Source: UBA7803 sp040219135 | Lineage (GTDB): Bacteria > Pseudomonadota > Gammaproteobacteria > Pseudomonadales > Azotimanducaceae | Length of the DNA: 64,000 bases | Direction of reading: 5' to 3' | Assembly: GCA_040219135.1 (NCBI GenBank) | Contig: JAVJTA010000007.1 | Coordinates: forward strand, 248,001 to 312,000 | Shown: positions 51,185 through 59,621 of the stretch, piece by piece | Position numbering within the stretch: the first letter of the stretch is position 1 | Layout: every line of letters begins with the position of its first letter | Notes under the pieces: model-generated | What the model was told of the DNA's origin: nothing | What the model saw: the letters and a program-made list of their open reading frames with translations, nothing else | Databases searched by the model: none | Translations under genes and position numbers: made by a program

Positions 51185-51571
51185 CTATTCGCTGCGGATC
51201 CGGTCCTGAATGAGCCCGTAGAAATACTCCTGACCGCGCTCGAAATACCAGCCCAGATGCGACCGGCACCCGGAACAGCTGGCGAGGCGCCAGTAGAACC
51301 CTGGAAACCACGTGTCCGCCGAGGTGGGTTGGCCGGAAAGGTCGCAGCCCAGGGCATCCCGGTAGCAGGCCACCTGGAAGCGGATGCCGTAGGGATTGGT
51401 GCAGTGGTGGGTGTGGCTGCCGTTGATGTCGACCACATCGGACTTGCGCGCCACGGCCTGGGCGCACACGCTGCAGTACACCAGGTCCTTGGCGTCCGCC
51501 GTATCGTCTTCGATTAGGTCCTTCAGCTTCGGGTCCAGACCTTGACGCTCTTTGTCCACCACGTCGATCAT
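51185..51571 (-). CDS. CULT-domain protein (bacterial cereblon-like)
   Basis: 128 residues, essentially one CULT domain. Zinc cysteines are Cys33/Cys36 (CSVC) and Cys99/Cys102 (CSGC). The aromatic cage is Trp88, Trp94 and Trp108, spaced 6 and 14 residues, exactly as in human cereblon (380/386/400) and the Magnetospirillum homologue. TNPYGIRF and LGWYF...FYGLI complete the fold. The size fits free-standing bacterial members of about 124 residues. CULT binds cyclic-imide and related ligands; the bacterial role is unknown. The gene lies 78 bases upstream of the PTPS operon on the same strand and diverges from tag. Confidence 0.88.
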   Translation of the reverse strand: MIDVVDKERQGLDPKLKDLIEDDTADAKDLVYCSVCAQAVARKSDVVDINGSHTHHCTNPYGIRFQVACYRDALGCDLSGQPTSADTWFPGFYWRLASCSGCRSHLGWYFERGQEYFYGLIQDRIRSE

Positions 51572-51611
51572 GCCGGTGCCGTGACCTCGAGGGTTGCGCG
51601 GGGTTCACATC

Positions 51612-52277
51612 GTGGAATCATTCGATAGCATCTTGCAGCGGGCTGCAGAGCGCAAGGGGGGGCGGGAGGCACTCGAGGCGCTGCTTCCGGTCCCGTCGAG
51701 CGCCCGCGCGCTCGCCCGGCGCAGCGACGACCGATACCTGGCGGAGATGACCGCCTGCGTGTTCCGCTCCGGCTTCGTCTGGCAGATCATCGAGCGCAAA
51801 TGGCCCGGATTCGAGGCCGCCTTCGACGGTTTCGATGTCAGCGGCTGTGCCATGCTCGGCGAGGAAGCGCTGGAGCGGCTCGCCACCGACGAGCGCATCG
51901 TGCGTAACGCCGCGAAGATCCGCTCGGTGCCGAGGAATGCCTCATTCGTTCTCGAGGTGCGCCGCGAGCACGGTGGTTTCGGACGCTATCTCGCGTCGTG
52001 GCCGGACACCGATATCGTCGGGCTGTGGCAGGAGCTGAAACGCCGTGGCGATCGCCTCGGCGGCCAGACCGGACGGTTCTTTCTGCGCTTCGTCGGCAAG
52101 GACACGCCGGTTCTGTCCCCCGACGTGCTGCGCGCCCTGGCGCAGCAGGGGGTGATCGAGAAGGAGCCCATGAGCCTGCGGGCGCAGGCCAAGGTGCAGG
52201 CGGCGTTCGATGAGTGGCGCGCCCAGAGCGGCCGGCCGCTGTGCCAGATTTCCCGCGTGCTGGCGGCCAGCGTCTGA
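51612..52277 (+). CDS. tag: DNA-3-methyladenine glycosylase I family protein
   Basis: A 221-residue helix-hairpin-helix glycosylase related to Tag. Matching features are SDDRYLAEMTACVFRSGFVWQIIERKWPGFEAAF, with the RSGF-W core corresponding to Tag SGLSW, then LATDERIVRNAAKI and a C-terminal domain. The usual Tag zinc Cys/His set is not obvious, so it may be a divergent Tag paralogue. A GTG at 51612 is taken as start; a TTG at 51594 is in frame but abuts its ribosome-like site. It excises alkylated purines if active. Confidence 0.8.
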   Translation: MESFDSILQRAAERKGGREALEALLPVPSSARALARRSDDRYLAEMTACVFRSGFVWQIIERKWPGFEAAFDGFDVSGCAMLGEEALERLATDERIVRNAAKIRSVPRNASFVLEVRREHGGFGRYLASWPDTDIVGLWQELKRRGDRLGGQTGRFFLRFVGKDTPVLSPDVLRALAQQGVIEKEPMSLRAQAKVQAAFDEWRAQSGRPLCQISRVLAASV

Positions 52278-52284
52278 GCGCTGC

Positions 52285-53499
52285 TCAGCCCTTCATCAGC
52301 ACCTTCAGATCGGTGTCCGGATCGGCCAGCGCGGCGGCATCCACGGGCTTGCCCACCAGCTGCCGGCAGACCATGAACTCCTTGGGGCTGTTCACCGCAT
52401 CCGCGGCCACCAGCTTGCCGTCCTTCAGGTAGAACACCGCGAACTGGTTGGTGGTCGGATCGCCGCGCAGGACCTCGACGTCGCCGTCGGCGGAAAAACC
52501 CACCATCTGCAGCTTCAGCTCGTACTGATCGCTCCAGAACCACGGGATGCTGGCGTAGGTCTTGTCGCCGCCGCACATGTTGGCGGCCGCGACCCGGGCC
52601 TGCTCCATGGCATTGGGCACCGATTCCAGGCGCAGGCGTCGGTCGAGCAGAGGATTCGGATGGTTGGTGCAGTCGCCGGCGGCGAATACGTCGGCGGCCG
52701 AGGTGCGGCAGTGGTCGTCGACGACGATGCCGTTGCTGCACTCGATGCCGGCGGCCGCGGCGACTTCGGTGTTGGGGATGATGCCGATGCCGACGATGAC
52801 GATGTCCGCCGGGTACTCCTCACCGTCGTCGCCGCAGATCACGCCGGAGACGTGGCCACTGCCCTTGAACGCGGTCACCGCCGCTCCGGTGTGAACATGC
52901 ACGCCGCGGGATTCGTGCAGCTGGTGGTAGTACGCGGACATCCGTTCGGTGGTGACCCGCTGCAGAATGCGCTGCTCCATTTCAAGGACGTGTACGTCGA
53001 GGCCGTGCTCCACCGCCACCGCCGCAACCTCCAGGCCGATGTAGCCGCCGCCGACGATCACCAGGGTCTTCTTCGGCGCCAGTTCCGAGCGGATGTCGTC
53101 GACGTCGTCGATGCCGCGCAGATAGTGGATGCCGCGCAGGTCATGACCGGGAATCGTGAGCCTGCGCGGGCGTCCGCCGGTCGCGAGCAGCAGTTTGTCG
53201 TAGGCGAGGGTCTCGCCGGCATCCGTGCTGACCGTCTTGGCGCCGGTATCGATGGCGTCGACGTGGACACCGGTCTTCAGGGTGACGTTCTTGTCCTCGT
53301 AGAATTTGGCCGGACGCAGGTGCACCTTTTCCAGCCCGTGCTCGCCGGCCAGGTACTGCTTGGACAGCGGCGGGCGCTGATAGGGGATGTGCGGCTCGTC
53401 GCCGATGATGACGATCTCGCCGCCGTAGCCCTCCTGTCGCAGGCTCGCCGCCGCCTGGCCCGCCGCGTGGCCGGCGCCCACGATCACCATTGCCGCCAT
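52285..53499 (-). CDS. FAD-dependent ferredoxin/rubredoxin reductase
   Basis: A 404-residue NADH-dependent flavoprotein of the putidaredoxin/rhodocoxin reductase family. The FAD motif is VIVGAGHAAGQAA, RPPLSKQYL follows, the NAD motif is VIVGGGYIGLEVA, and AAGDCTNHPN is the second FAD signature. The C-terminal reductase domain is present. The ATG at 53499 has GGGAG upstream. It could supply electrons to the CYP153 at 24396-25724, although no ferredoxin gene is seen nearby. It converges on tag, with 7 bases between stops. Confidence 0.92.
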   Translation of the reverse strand: MAAMVIVGAGHAAGQAAASLRQEGYGGEIVIIGDEPHIPYQRPPLSKQYLAGEHGLEKVHLRPAKFYEDKNVTLKTGVHVDAIDTGAKTVSTDAGETLAYDKLLLATGGRPRRLTIPGHDLRGIHYLRGIDDVDDIRSELAPKKTLVIVGGGYIGLEVAAVAVEHGLDVHVLEMEQRILQRVTTERMSAYYHQLHESRGVHVHTGAAVTAFKGSGHVSGVICGDDGEEYPADIVIVGIGIIPNTEVAAAAGIECSNGIVVDDHCRTSAADVFAAGDCTNHPNPLLDRRLRLESVPNAMEQARVAAANMCGGDKTYASIPWFWSDQYELKLQMVGFSADGDVEVLRGDPTTNQFAVFYLKDGKLVAADAVNSPKEFMVCRQLVGKPVDAAALADPDTDLKVLMKG

Positions 53500-53607
53500 C
53501 CGTCTCGCTCCCGTGCTGGCAAAGGTCGTGATTCTACCCCTGAAAGGCGCTGAATCTAACCGTGATAGCATCTCCACGGGGAGCAAAGGCGCGCCGGGGA
53601 GGTGCGG

Positions 53608-54678
53608 GTGAAATTCCAGACCCTGCATGAAATCGTCAGGCGCGGGCGCGCCAACGTGAATCGCAATCACTGGGATTACCTGGTCGGCGGCGCCGACAGC
53701 GAGACGTCCCTGCGGCGCAACCGCCAGGCGCTGGACAGCCTCGCCTACCGGCCCAGGGTGCTCACCGACGTCAGCGGCATCGACGCCGCGACCACGCTGC
53801 TCGGTACGCCGTTGCGCATCCCCGTGGTGCTGGCGCCCATCGGCTCGCTGCAGGTCTTCGATCCGGGCGGTGGAGCGAGCGCAGCCGAGGCGGCGCGGGA
53901 GTTCGGTACTCTGCAGATCCTCAGTTCGGTCTGTCTCCCGGACTTCGAGGCGGTGGCGGCTGCCGTGCCCGGCCCGCGCATCTACCAGCTCTACCTGATG
54001 GGCGACCAGGCGTGGATGGACGATGTCATCGCCCGCGCCATCGACGCCGGCTACACCGGCTTCTGCCTCACCGCCGACACCCAGGTCTACTCACGGCGCG
54101 AGCGTGACATCCTCAAGGGCTTCGTGCCGCCGTCGGGCAGCCGGGCCGGGGCCAGTGACTTCGGCTATCAGGCGCAGATGACCTGGGACACCGTCGCCCA
54201 CGTCAAGGATCGCTTCGACATTCCGCTGCTGGTGAAGGGCGTGGCGACGGCAGAGGACGCCGCGCGCTGTGTGGAGCTTGGCGTGGACGTGGTCTACGTC
54301 TCCAATCACGGCGGCCGCCAGCTCGACCATACGCGCGGCTGCATCGACTGCCTGGACGAGGTCGTCGGCGCCGTGGCCGGGCGTGCGCCGGTGCTGGTGG
54401 ACGGGGGCTTCATGCGCGGCGCCGACGTGGTCAAGGCGCTGTGTCTGGGCGCCACGGCGGTGGGCCTGGGCCGGCTCGAGGCGCTGGCGCTTGCCGCCGG
54501 CGGCCCCGCGGCGCTGGTCCGCGCCCTGGAGATCCTCGAACACGAGATCCGCACCACCATGGGGCTGCTCGGCGCCGGCAGCCTGGCCGCGCTCCGTGCG
54601 GACCTGCTGACGGCCGCCGTGCCGGTGAATCCCCCGGGCATACTGAGCGCGTTTCCGCTTCTCGACGAGGGCTACTAG
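53608..54678 (+). CDS. FMN-dependent alpha-hydroxy-acid oxidase/dehydrogenase
   Basis: A 356-residue TIM-barrel flavoprotein. FMN and substrate residues appear in NHWDYLVGGADSETSLRRN, PIGSLQVFDPGG, YQLYLM, LTADTQVYSRRERD, LLVKGV and the catalytic SNHGGRQLD, then LVDGG and GLGR. Length and motifs match glycolate/lactate/mandelate oxidases. GTG at 53608 lies just after GGGGAGG; another GTG at 53602 overlaps that site and is less likely. The membrane-insertion loop of respiratory LldD is not prominent. Confidence 0.92.
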   Translation: MKFQTLHEIVRRGRANVNRNHWDYLVGGADSETSLRRNRQALDSLAYRPRVLTDVSGIDAATTLLGTPLRIPVVLAPIGSLQVFDPGGGASAAEAAREFGTLQILSSVCLPDFEAVAAAVPGPRIYQLYLMGDQAWMDDVIARAIDAGYTGFCLTADTQVYSRRERDILKGFVPPSGSRAGASDFGYQAQMTWDTVAHVKDRFDIPLLVKGVATAEDAARCVELGVDVVYVSNHGGRQLDHTRGCIDCLDEVVGAVAGRAPVLVDGGFMRGADVVKALCLGATAVGLGRLEALALAAGGPAALVRALEILEHEIRTTMGLLGAGSLAALRADLLTAAVPVNPPGILSAFPLLDEGY

Positions 54679-54701
54679 TAGCCGGTAGTAGCCGGTAAGG
54701 A

Positions 54702-55082
54702 TCATTTCTGGATCGCTGAGGCCGCCTGCAGCGGCAGGCTGGTGGTGGACTTCATCTCCGACATGGCGATGTTCGAGTGCACCTCCTGCACCCCGGGAAG
54801 CTGCGACAGGGTCTCGAAGAAGAAGCGCTCGTAGGCCTGAACGTCGCGCACCACGATGCGCAGAAGAAAGTCCATGTCACCCATCAGAGTGAAGCACTCC
54901 TGAACCTCCGCACGGCCGCGGATCGCCTCGGCGAAGGCCGGCAGCGAGCGGCGTCCGTGGGCGTTGAGCTTCACCAGCGCGAACACCAGCACGTCGAGTT
55001 CTAATTTTTGGTTACGCGAGAGAAATTCTGCGAAACAATTTCGGCGAACGGGGGCTACGATGGGACGGTCACGAGGTCCCAT
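54702..55082 (-). CDS. N-terminally truncated Lrp/AsnC regulator (ligand-binding domain only)
   Basis: Only the C-terminal RAM domain of an Lrp-family regulator is present: DVLVFALVKLNAHGRRSLPAFAEAIR, then FTLMGDMDFLLRIVVRDVQAYERFFFETLSQLPGV in parts, ending SEMKSTTSLPL. Full-length Lrp is about 155 residues with an N-terminal HTH; here no HTH is encoded in any frame upstream. The annotated ATG at 55082 gives an unconvincing N-terminus, and the real start may be GTG at 54992. Either a decayed regulator of the divergent leucine dehydrogenase or a free-standing RAM protein. Confidence 0.7.
   Translation of the reverse strand: MGPRDRPIVAPVRRNCFAEFLSRNQKLELDVLVFALVKLNAHGRRSLPAFAEAIRGRAEVQECFTLMGDMDFLLRIVVRDVQAYERFFFETLSQLPGVQEVHSNIAMSEMKSTTSLPLQAASAIQK
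55022..55042. promoter_or_regulatory. AT-rich inverted repeat between Lrp fragment and leucine dehydrogenase
   Basis: GAAATT and AATTTC are separated by 9 bases in a locally AT-rich stretch (about 55001-55042). Lrp-family proteins bind AT-rich palindromes of this kind, and this one lies where the divergent promoters of the regulator and leucine dehydrogenase would be. It falls inside the extended Lrp reading frame, arguing that the real Lrp start is further inside. Confidence 0.4.
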
Positions 55083-55126
55083 GGGCAGTACCGGGCTTCC
55101 ACGGGCAGATCACGGGCAGATAGCGC

Positions 55127-56227
55127 ATGCAGGTTTTCGAAGCAGGTCACGAGCAGGTCGTCATCCGCGAAGACGCTGCCACCGGGCTGCGCGCGATCAT
55201 CGCCCTGCACAGCACGGTGCTGGGGCCGGCGGCGGGCGGCTGTCGACACTGGGTCTATCCGGATGCCGCCAGCGCCCTGGACGACGCGCTGCGTCTGTCG
55301 CGGGGTATGACCTTCAAAAACGCCCTGGCGGACATTCCCTTCGGCGGCGGCAAGAGCGTCATTCTTGGCGCACGCAGTGGCGCACGCAGTGGCGCCGGCG
55401 GCCGCGCTCCGCTGACCGAGCCGCAACTGGAGACCTTCGGCACCTGGATCGAGGCGTTGAACGGCCGCTACCTCACCGCAGAGGACGTCGGCATCAGCGT
55501 CGACGACATGCGCGTGGTGGCGCGCACCACCCGCTACGTCTCCGGGCTCGGTACCTCGGGTCTCGGCGGCGACCCGTCGCCGCGTACCGCGGAAGGGGTT
55601 TTCAACGGTATCCGGGCCGCGGTCCGAACGCGACTCGGCACGGATGACCTCGCCGGGGTGCGGGTGGCCGTGCAGGGTCTCGGCAACGTCGGCTGGAACC
55701 TGGCCGAGCGGCTGCGCGAGCACGGCGCCGAGCTTTGGGTGGCCGATATCGCAGAGGATCGGGTGCAGCGCGCCGAGTCCGAGCTCGGCGCCCGGGCCCT
55801 CGCCGTGGACGAGGTGCTCCGCGCCGAGGTCGACGTGGTCGCGCCCTGCGCCCTCGGCGGCGCGCTCACGGGCGACACCGTGGCGGCGCTGCGCGCGTCA
55901 ATCGTGGCGGGGGCCGCCAACAACCAGCTCGCCAGCGACGACGTCGGGGAGCTGCTTTCCGAGCGGGGAGTGCTGTACGCACCGGACTATGTGATCAACG
56001 CCGGCGGCGTGATCAGCATTGCCGCCGAGTATCTCCGTCTCTCCGATCCGGCCTGGGTCGACTCGCGGATTGCCGGCATCGCCGAGCGCCTCGAGGCGAT
56101 CTTCCGGCGCGCCGCCGCCAGCGGCGAGCCGACCAGTCGCATCGCCGACGCCATGGCCGGGGAGCGCCTCGAGCGGGCGCGGCCGGGCTATCCCGGACCC
56201 TCGACGGCGGCCTTATCGGGCCAGTAG
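55127..56227 (+). CDS. Leucine (Glu/Leu/Phe/Val) dehydrogenase
   Basis: A 366-residue amino-acid dehydrogenase. AAGGCRHWVYP is the substrate glycine-rich region, MTFKNALADIPFGGGKSV holds the catalytic lysines, EDVGISVDDM follows, and GLGNVG is the NAD motif. It deaminates branched-chain amino acids to 2-oxo acids. After residue ~80 an extra ARSGARSGAGGRAP stretch is encoded by a 12-bp tandem duplication (GGCGCACGCAGT twice, around 55368-55391). The 3' end overlaps the converging acyl-CoA synthetase by 40 bases. Confidence 0.92.
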   Translation: MQVFEAGHEQVVIREDAATGLRAIIALHSTVLGPAAGGCRHWVYPDAASALDDALRLSRGMTFKNALADIPFGGGKSVILGARSGARSGAGGRAPLTEPQLETFGTWIEALNGRYLTAEDVGISVDDMRVVARTTRYVSGLGTSGLGGDPSPRTAEGVFNGIRAAVRTRLGTDDLAGVRVAVQGLGNVGWNLAERLREHGAELWVADIAEDRVQRAESELGARALAVDEVLRAEVDVVAPCALGGALTGDTVAALRASIVAGAANNQLASDDVGELLSERGVLYAPDYVINAGGVISIAAEYLRLSDPAWVDSRIAGIAERLEAIFRRAAASGEPTSRIADAMAGERLERARPGYPGPSTAALSGQ

Positions 56228-57714
56228 GGCCGTTTCAACGATTCCTTGTACAGCTTGCCGGTCTGGTGCCGGGGCAGCGCGTCGTGGAAGTCGATGCTTC
56301 GCGGACACTTCAGGTGGGCAAGGCGTTTCCGGCAGTAGTCGATGAGCGCTTGCGCGCCGATGCGCGCGCCGTCGCTGAGTTCCACGGCGGCCTTGACCGA
56401 CTCGCCGAACTCCGGGTCTGGAATGCCGAACACCGCGGCGTCGCGCACGGCCGGATGGCTGACCAGCACGTCTTCGACCTCGCGTGGATAGATGTTCACG
56501 CCGCCGGAGATGATCATGTGCGAGGCGCGGTCGGTGAGGTACAGATAGCCCTCGTCGTCCAGGTGGCCGATGTCGCCCAGCGTCGACCAGCCGCGAGCGT
56601 CGAAGGCGGCCGCTGTCTTGTCCGGATCCTTGTAGTACTCGAAGCGCGGGCCGCCGGAGAAGAACACCCGTCCGGTCTGTCCCGGCGGCAGCTCGCGGCC
56701 TTCGGCATCGACGACGTGCACGTCGCCCAGCAGCGGCCGGCCCACCGAGCCGGGGTGGCGCAGCCACTCCTCGGGTCCGATGGCGGTCTGACCGTTGCCC
56801 TCGGTACCCGAGTAGTACTCGTGAATGATGGGGCCCCACCAGTCGAGCATCTGTCGCTTGATGTCCGGCGGGCAGGGCGCGGCGGCATGGATCGCGAGGC
56901 GGTGGCTGGAAAGATCGTAACGCCGCCGCTCGGCCTCGGGCAGCCGCAGCAGGCGCACGAACATCGTCGGCACCCACTGGCTGTGCGTGATCGCGTGGTG
57001 CTCGATCAGCCGCAAGCTGTCCGCGGCGTCGAAGCGCGGCATGATCACGCAGGTGCCGCCGCAGCGCTGCACCATGTTGTTGTAGCGCAACGGTGCCGAG
57101 TGATACAGCGGCGCGGTCGACAGGTAGACGGTGTCCGGGCCGATGTCGTGCAGCGCCACGCGCCGCTGGAACAGCGCCGACGTGGTGTTGAGCGGCGCGC
57201 CGGGTCGGGCCGCGCGCACCCCTTTCGGACGGCCGGTGGTGCCCGACGAGTAGAGCATCTCGGCGCCCTCGGCGGCATCCGCCGGCAGCGTCGCCGGCTC
57301 CGCCGCCACCCGCTCCGCCCACTGATCGATGTCCACGACGATGGCCTGGGGAGCGGCCGCGATCTTGTCGCGTTGGCTGGCGTGGACGACCAGCGCCCGG
57401 GCGTCGCAGTCGTCGAGGATGTGCTGAACCTCGGCGCGCTGGAACTGCACGCTGATCGGCGTGTAGTAGAGCCCGGCAAGCTGGGCGGCCCAGTGTACGG
57501 CGGGAGAGAGTGGATGATTCGGTGTGAGCACGGCGATGCCGTCACCGGTTTTGAGGCCGAGCGCGCGCAGCAGCCGCGCCCCACGCATGGCCAGTTCCGC
57601 GAGCTGCGCGTAGCTCACGGCGATATCGTCGAAGACCCAGGCGGGTTTGTCAGGGAATTCCCCGGCCCAGTGCAGCGGGCCGGCCCAGCGCGCCGTGGAG
57701 GCGTCGGCCGCCAT
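56188..57714 (-). CDS. Acyl-CoA synthetase (AMP-binding)
   Basis: A 508-residue ANL-superfamily ligase. The phosphate loop is YSSGTTGRPKG, the adenine region is EYYSGTEGNG, the hinge is GWSTLGDIGHLDDEGYLYLTDR, and the C-terminal catalytic Lys is in RHQTGKLYKESL. Carboxylic acids are activated to acyl-CoA. An ATG at 57714 is used; the upstream TTG at 57717 is unlikely. The next gene upstream on the same strand (DUF1820) ends 20 bases before it, so they may be co-transcribed. Substrate chain length cannot be judged. Confidence 0.93.
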   Translation of the reverse strand: MAADASTARWAGPLHWAGEFPDKPAWVFDDIAVSYAQLAELAMRGARLLRALGLKTGDGIAVLTPNHPLSPAVHWAAQLAGLYYTPISVQFQRAEVQHILDDCDARALVVHASQRDKIAAAPQAIVVDIDQWAERVAAEPATLPADAAEGAEMLYSSGTTGRPKGVRAARPGAPLNTTSALFQRRVALHDIGPDTVYLSTAPLYHSAPLRYNNMVQRCGGTCVIMPRFDAADSLRLIEHHAITHSQWVPTMFVRLLRLPEAERRRYDLSSHRLAIHAAAPCPPDIKRQMLDWWGPIIHEYYSGTEGNGQTAIGPEEWLRHPGSVGRPLLGDVHVVDAEGRELPPGQTGRVFFSGGPRFEYYKDPDKTAAAFDARGWSTLGDIGHLDDEGYLYLTDRASHMIISGGVNIYPREVEDVLVSHPAVRDAAVFGIPDPEFGESVKAAVELSDGARIGAQALIDYCRKRLAHLKCPRSIDFHDALPRHQTGKLYKESLKRPYWPDKAAVEGPG

Positions 57715-57733
57715 CAACGGCCGCCGCGGCGCA

Positions 57734-58069
57734 TCAGGACTTGCCGCCGTCCCGGGGCAGGGGCAGGGGGAACGGGGTGACGTTGCCGCCCTTGCTGTCG
57801 GTGACCTTGGCCACGCCTTCCTTGTCCACCTCGTCGATGCGGATCACCGAGTGCAGGGGGATGAAGCTGCGCTGCACGCCCTCGAACTCGCTGCGCAGCT
57901 TCTCCTCGCTCGGGTCGATGACCATGTTGCTGCGGCTGCCGAAGACGTAGTCCTCGACCTCGATGAAGCCGTACAGATCGCTCTGATAGATGGCCCGGGC
58001 GTACAGCTCGTAGATCTGGCCCTGGTTGTGGAACAGCACTTTGTACATCTGCTTGCGATTGTCGGTCAT
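57734..58069 (-). CDS. DUF1820 family protein
   Basis: A 111-residue soluble protein. MYKVLFHNQGQIYELYARAIYQSDLYGFIEVEDYVFG in parts, and LRSEFEGVQRSFIPLHSVIRIDEV are diagnostic for DUF1820, a small gammaproteobacterial family often located next to miaB. The C-terminus (GGNVTPFPLPLPRDGGKS) is flexible. The ATG at 58069 follows a well-formed divergent promoter. Function unknown. Confidence 0.9.
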   Translation of the reverse strand: MTDNRKQMYKVLFHNQGQIYELYARAIYQSDLYGFIEVEDYVFGSRSNMVIDPSEEKLRSEFEGVQRSFIPLHSVIRIDEVDKEGVAKVTDSKGGNVTPFPLPLPRDGGKS

Positions 58070-58097
58070 GAATGGCCATCCGAAGGTCTGACTCGGG

Positions 58098-58136
58098 TAT
58101 ATAGAGGTGTCTGGGCAAAATGCAAGTCTCTATAAT
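58098..58136. promoter_or_regulatory. Overlapping divergent promoters for DUF1820 and miaB
   Basis: For the minus strand, TTGCAT (58125-58120) and TATATA (58103-58098) are 16 bases apart, 29 bases before the DUF1820 start. For the plus strand, a perfect TATAAT stands at 58131-58136, 45 bases before miaB, but without a clear -35. The two promoters overlap closely, so their use may be mutually exclusive. Confidence 0.55.
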
Positions 58137-58181
58137 CCGCGCCTCCGCAGACGCGCGTCCGGAGACAGGACGGAATCGCAG

Positions 58182-59537
58182 GTGTCGAAGAAGCTATTCA
58201 TCAAGACTCACGGCTGCCAGATGAACGAGTACGACTCGTCGCGCATGGCCGACGTGCTGCGCGCCAGCCACGGTTATGAGCTCGTCGCCAGCGCCGACGC
58301 GGCCGACGTGATTCTGCTCAACACCTGCTCGATCCGCGAGAAAGCCCAGGAGAAGGTGTTCCACCAGCTCGGCCGCTGGAAGGGACTGAAAGCCGCGCGA
58401 CCCGACCTGGTGATTGGCGTCGGCGGCTGCGTCGCCAGCCAGGAGGGCGCCGAGATCCAGCGCCGCGCGCCCTACGTCGACGTGGTGTTCGGTCCTCAGA
58501 CCCTGCACCGGCTGCCGCAGCTGGTCGACGCGGCGACCGCGCCGGCGTCGGCATCGCAGCGCCTGCGCCTGGTCGACGTGACGTTCCCCGAGATCGAAAA
58601 GTTCGACCACCTGCCGGCGCCGCGCTCCGACGGCCCGTCGGCGTTCGTGTCGGTAATGGAGGGCTGCAGCAAGTACTGCAGCTTCTGTGTGGTGCCGTAC
58701 ACCCGGGGGGAGGAGGTCAGCCGGCCGGTGGCCGACGTCATGCGCGAGATCGTCCAGCTCGCCGGCCAGGGGGTGCGCGAAATCAATCTGCTCGGCCAGA
58801 ACGTCAACGCCTACCGCGGTCCCATCGACGACGACGTGGCCGATCTGGCGGAGCTGATTCACTACGTCGCCGAGGTGGAAGGCATCGAGCGCATCCGTTT
58901 CACCACCTCGCACCCGGTGGAGTTCAGCGACAGCCTGATCGAGGCGTTTGCCGAGGTGCCGGCGCTGGTGGACCATCTGCACCTTCCGGTGCAGTCCGGA
59001 TCGGACCGGATCCTAGGGCGCATGAAGCGCGGTCACACGGCGGCCGACTACCGCGAGCGCATTGCCGCGCTGCGCCGGATCCGACCCGGTATCAGCCTGT
59101 CCTCCGACTTCATCGTCGGCTTCCCCGGCGAGACCGATCGGGACTTCGAGGACACCATGGCGCTGATCGAGGACATTGGCTTCGACACGTCGTTCAGCTT
59201 CATCTACAGCGCGCGCCCGGGCACGCCGGCGGCGGCGCTCCCGGACCCGACCCCCGAGACGGTGAAGAAACAGCGCCTCGAGCGGCTGCAGGGGCGGATC
59301 CGCGACCAGGCCGATCGGATTTCCGCCGCCATGGTGGGAACCCGTCAGCGGGTGCTGGTGACCGGGCTCGCAAAACGGCCCCTGGCCCCCGGCCGCGCGG
59401 GTGCCGTGAGCCTGTCCGGGCGCACGGAAAACAACCGGATCGTCAATTTCCTGGCGCCGGATGGGGCCTCGATCGGCGGCTTTGCCGACGTGCACATCGA
59501 CGAGGCGCTGCCCAACTCGCTGCGTGGCCACGCCTGA
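58182..59537 (+). CDS. miaB: tRNA-2-methylthio-N6-isopentenyladenosine synthase
   Basis: A 451-residue radical-SAM methylthiotransferase acting on A37 of tRNA. The N-terminal UPF0004 domain has KTHGCQMNEYDS, LLNTCSIREKA and GVGGCVASQEG, with its three cluster Cys. The radical-SAM Cys motif is GCSKYCSFCVVPYTRG, and a C-terminal TRAM domain closes the protein. The start is GTG at 58182, 45 bases after TATAAT. It heads the miaB-phoH-ybeY-corC-lnt-leuS order. Confidence 0.96.
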   Translation: MSKKLFIKTHGCQMNEYDSSRMADVLRASHGYELVASADAADVILLNTCSIREKAQEKVFHQLGRWKGLKAARPDLVIGVGGCVASQEGAEIQRRAPYVDVVFGPQTLHRLPQLVDAATAPASASQRLRLVDVTFPEIEKFDHLPAPRSDGPSAFVSVMEGCSKYCSFCVVPYTRGEEVSRPVADVMREIVQLAGQGVREINLLGQNVNAYRGPIDDDVADLAELIHYVAEVEGIERIRFTTSHPVEFSDSLIEAFAEVPALVDHLHLPVQSGSDRILGRMKRGHTAADYRERIAALRRIRPGISLSSDFIVGFPGETDRDFEDTMALIEDIGFDTSFSFIYSARPGTPAAALPDPTPETVKKQRLERLQGRIRDQADRISAAMVGTRQRVLVTGLAKRPLAPGRAGAVSLSGRTENNRIVNFLAPDGASIGGFADVHIDEALPNSLRGHA

Positions 59538-59564
59538 TCGGTTGCGGCGCCACGTATTCTTCAT

Positions 59565-59592
59565 TTGACACCTAGGGCATGACCCATATGCT
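59565..59592 (+). promoter_or_regulatory. Sigma-70-like promoter before phoH
   Basis: TTGACA (59565-59570), 16-base spacer, TATGCT (59587-59592). It lies in the 84-base gap after miaB and about 30 bases before the phoH start, so phoH-ybeY-corC-lnt may be transcribed separately from miaB. Confidence 0.5.
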
Positions 59593-59621
59593 ACGAACAT
59601 GTCCATCGCACAGGGCCGCCA

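Noticed and set aside
54671..54700. Short tandem GTAGTAGCCG repeat after the hydroxyacid oxidase as a regulatory element
   Set aside because: Only two copies of about 10 bases at a gene end; too little to assign any role.
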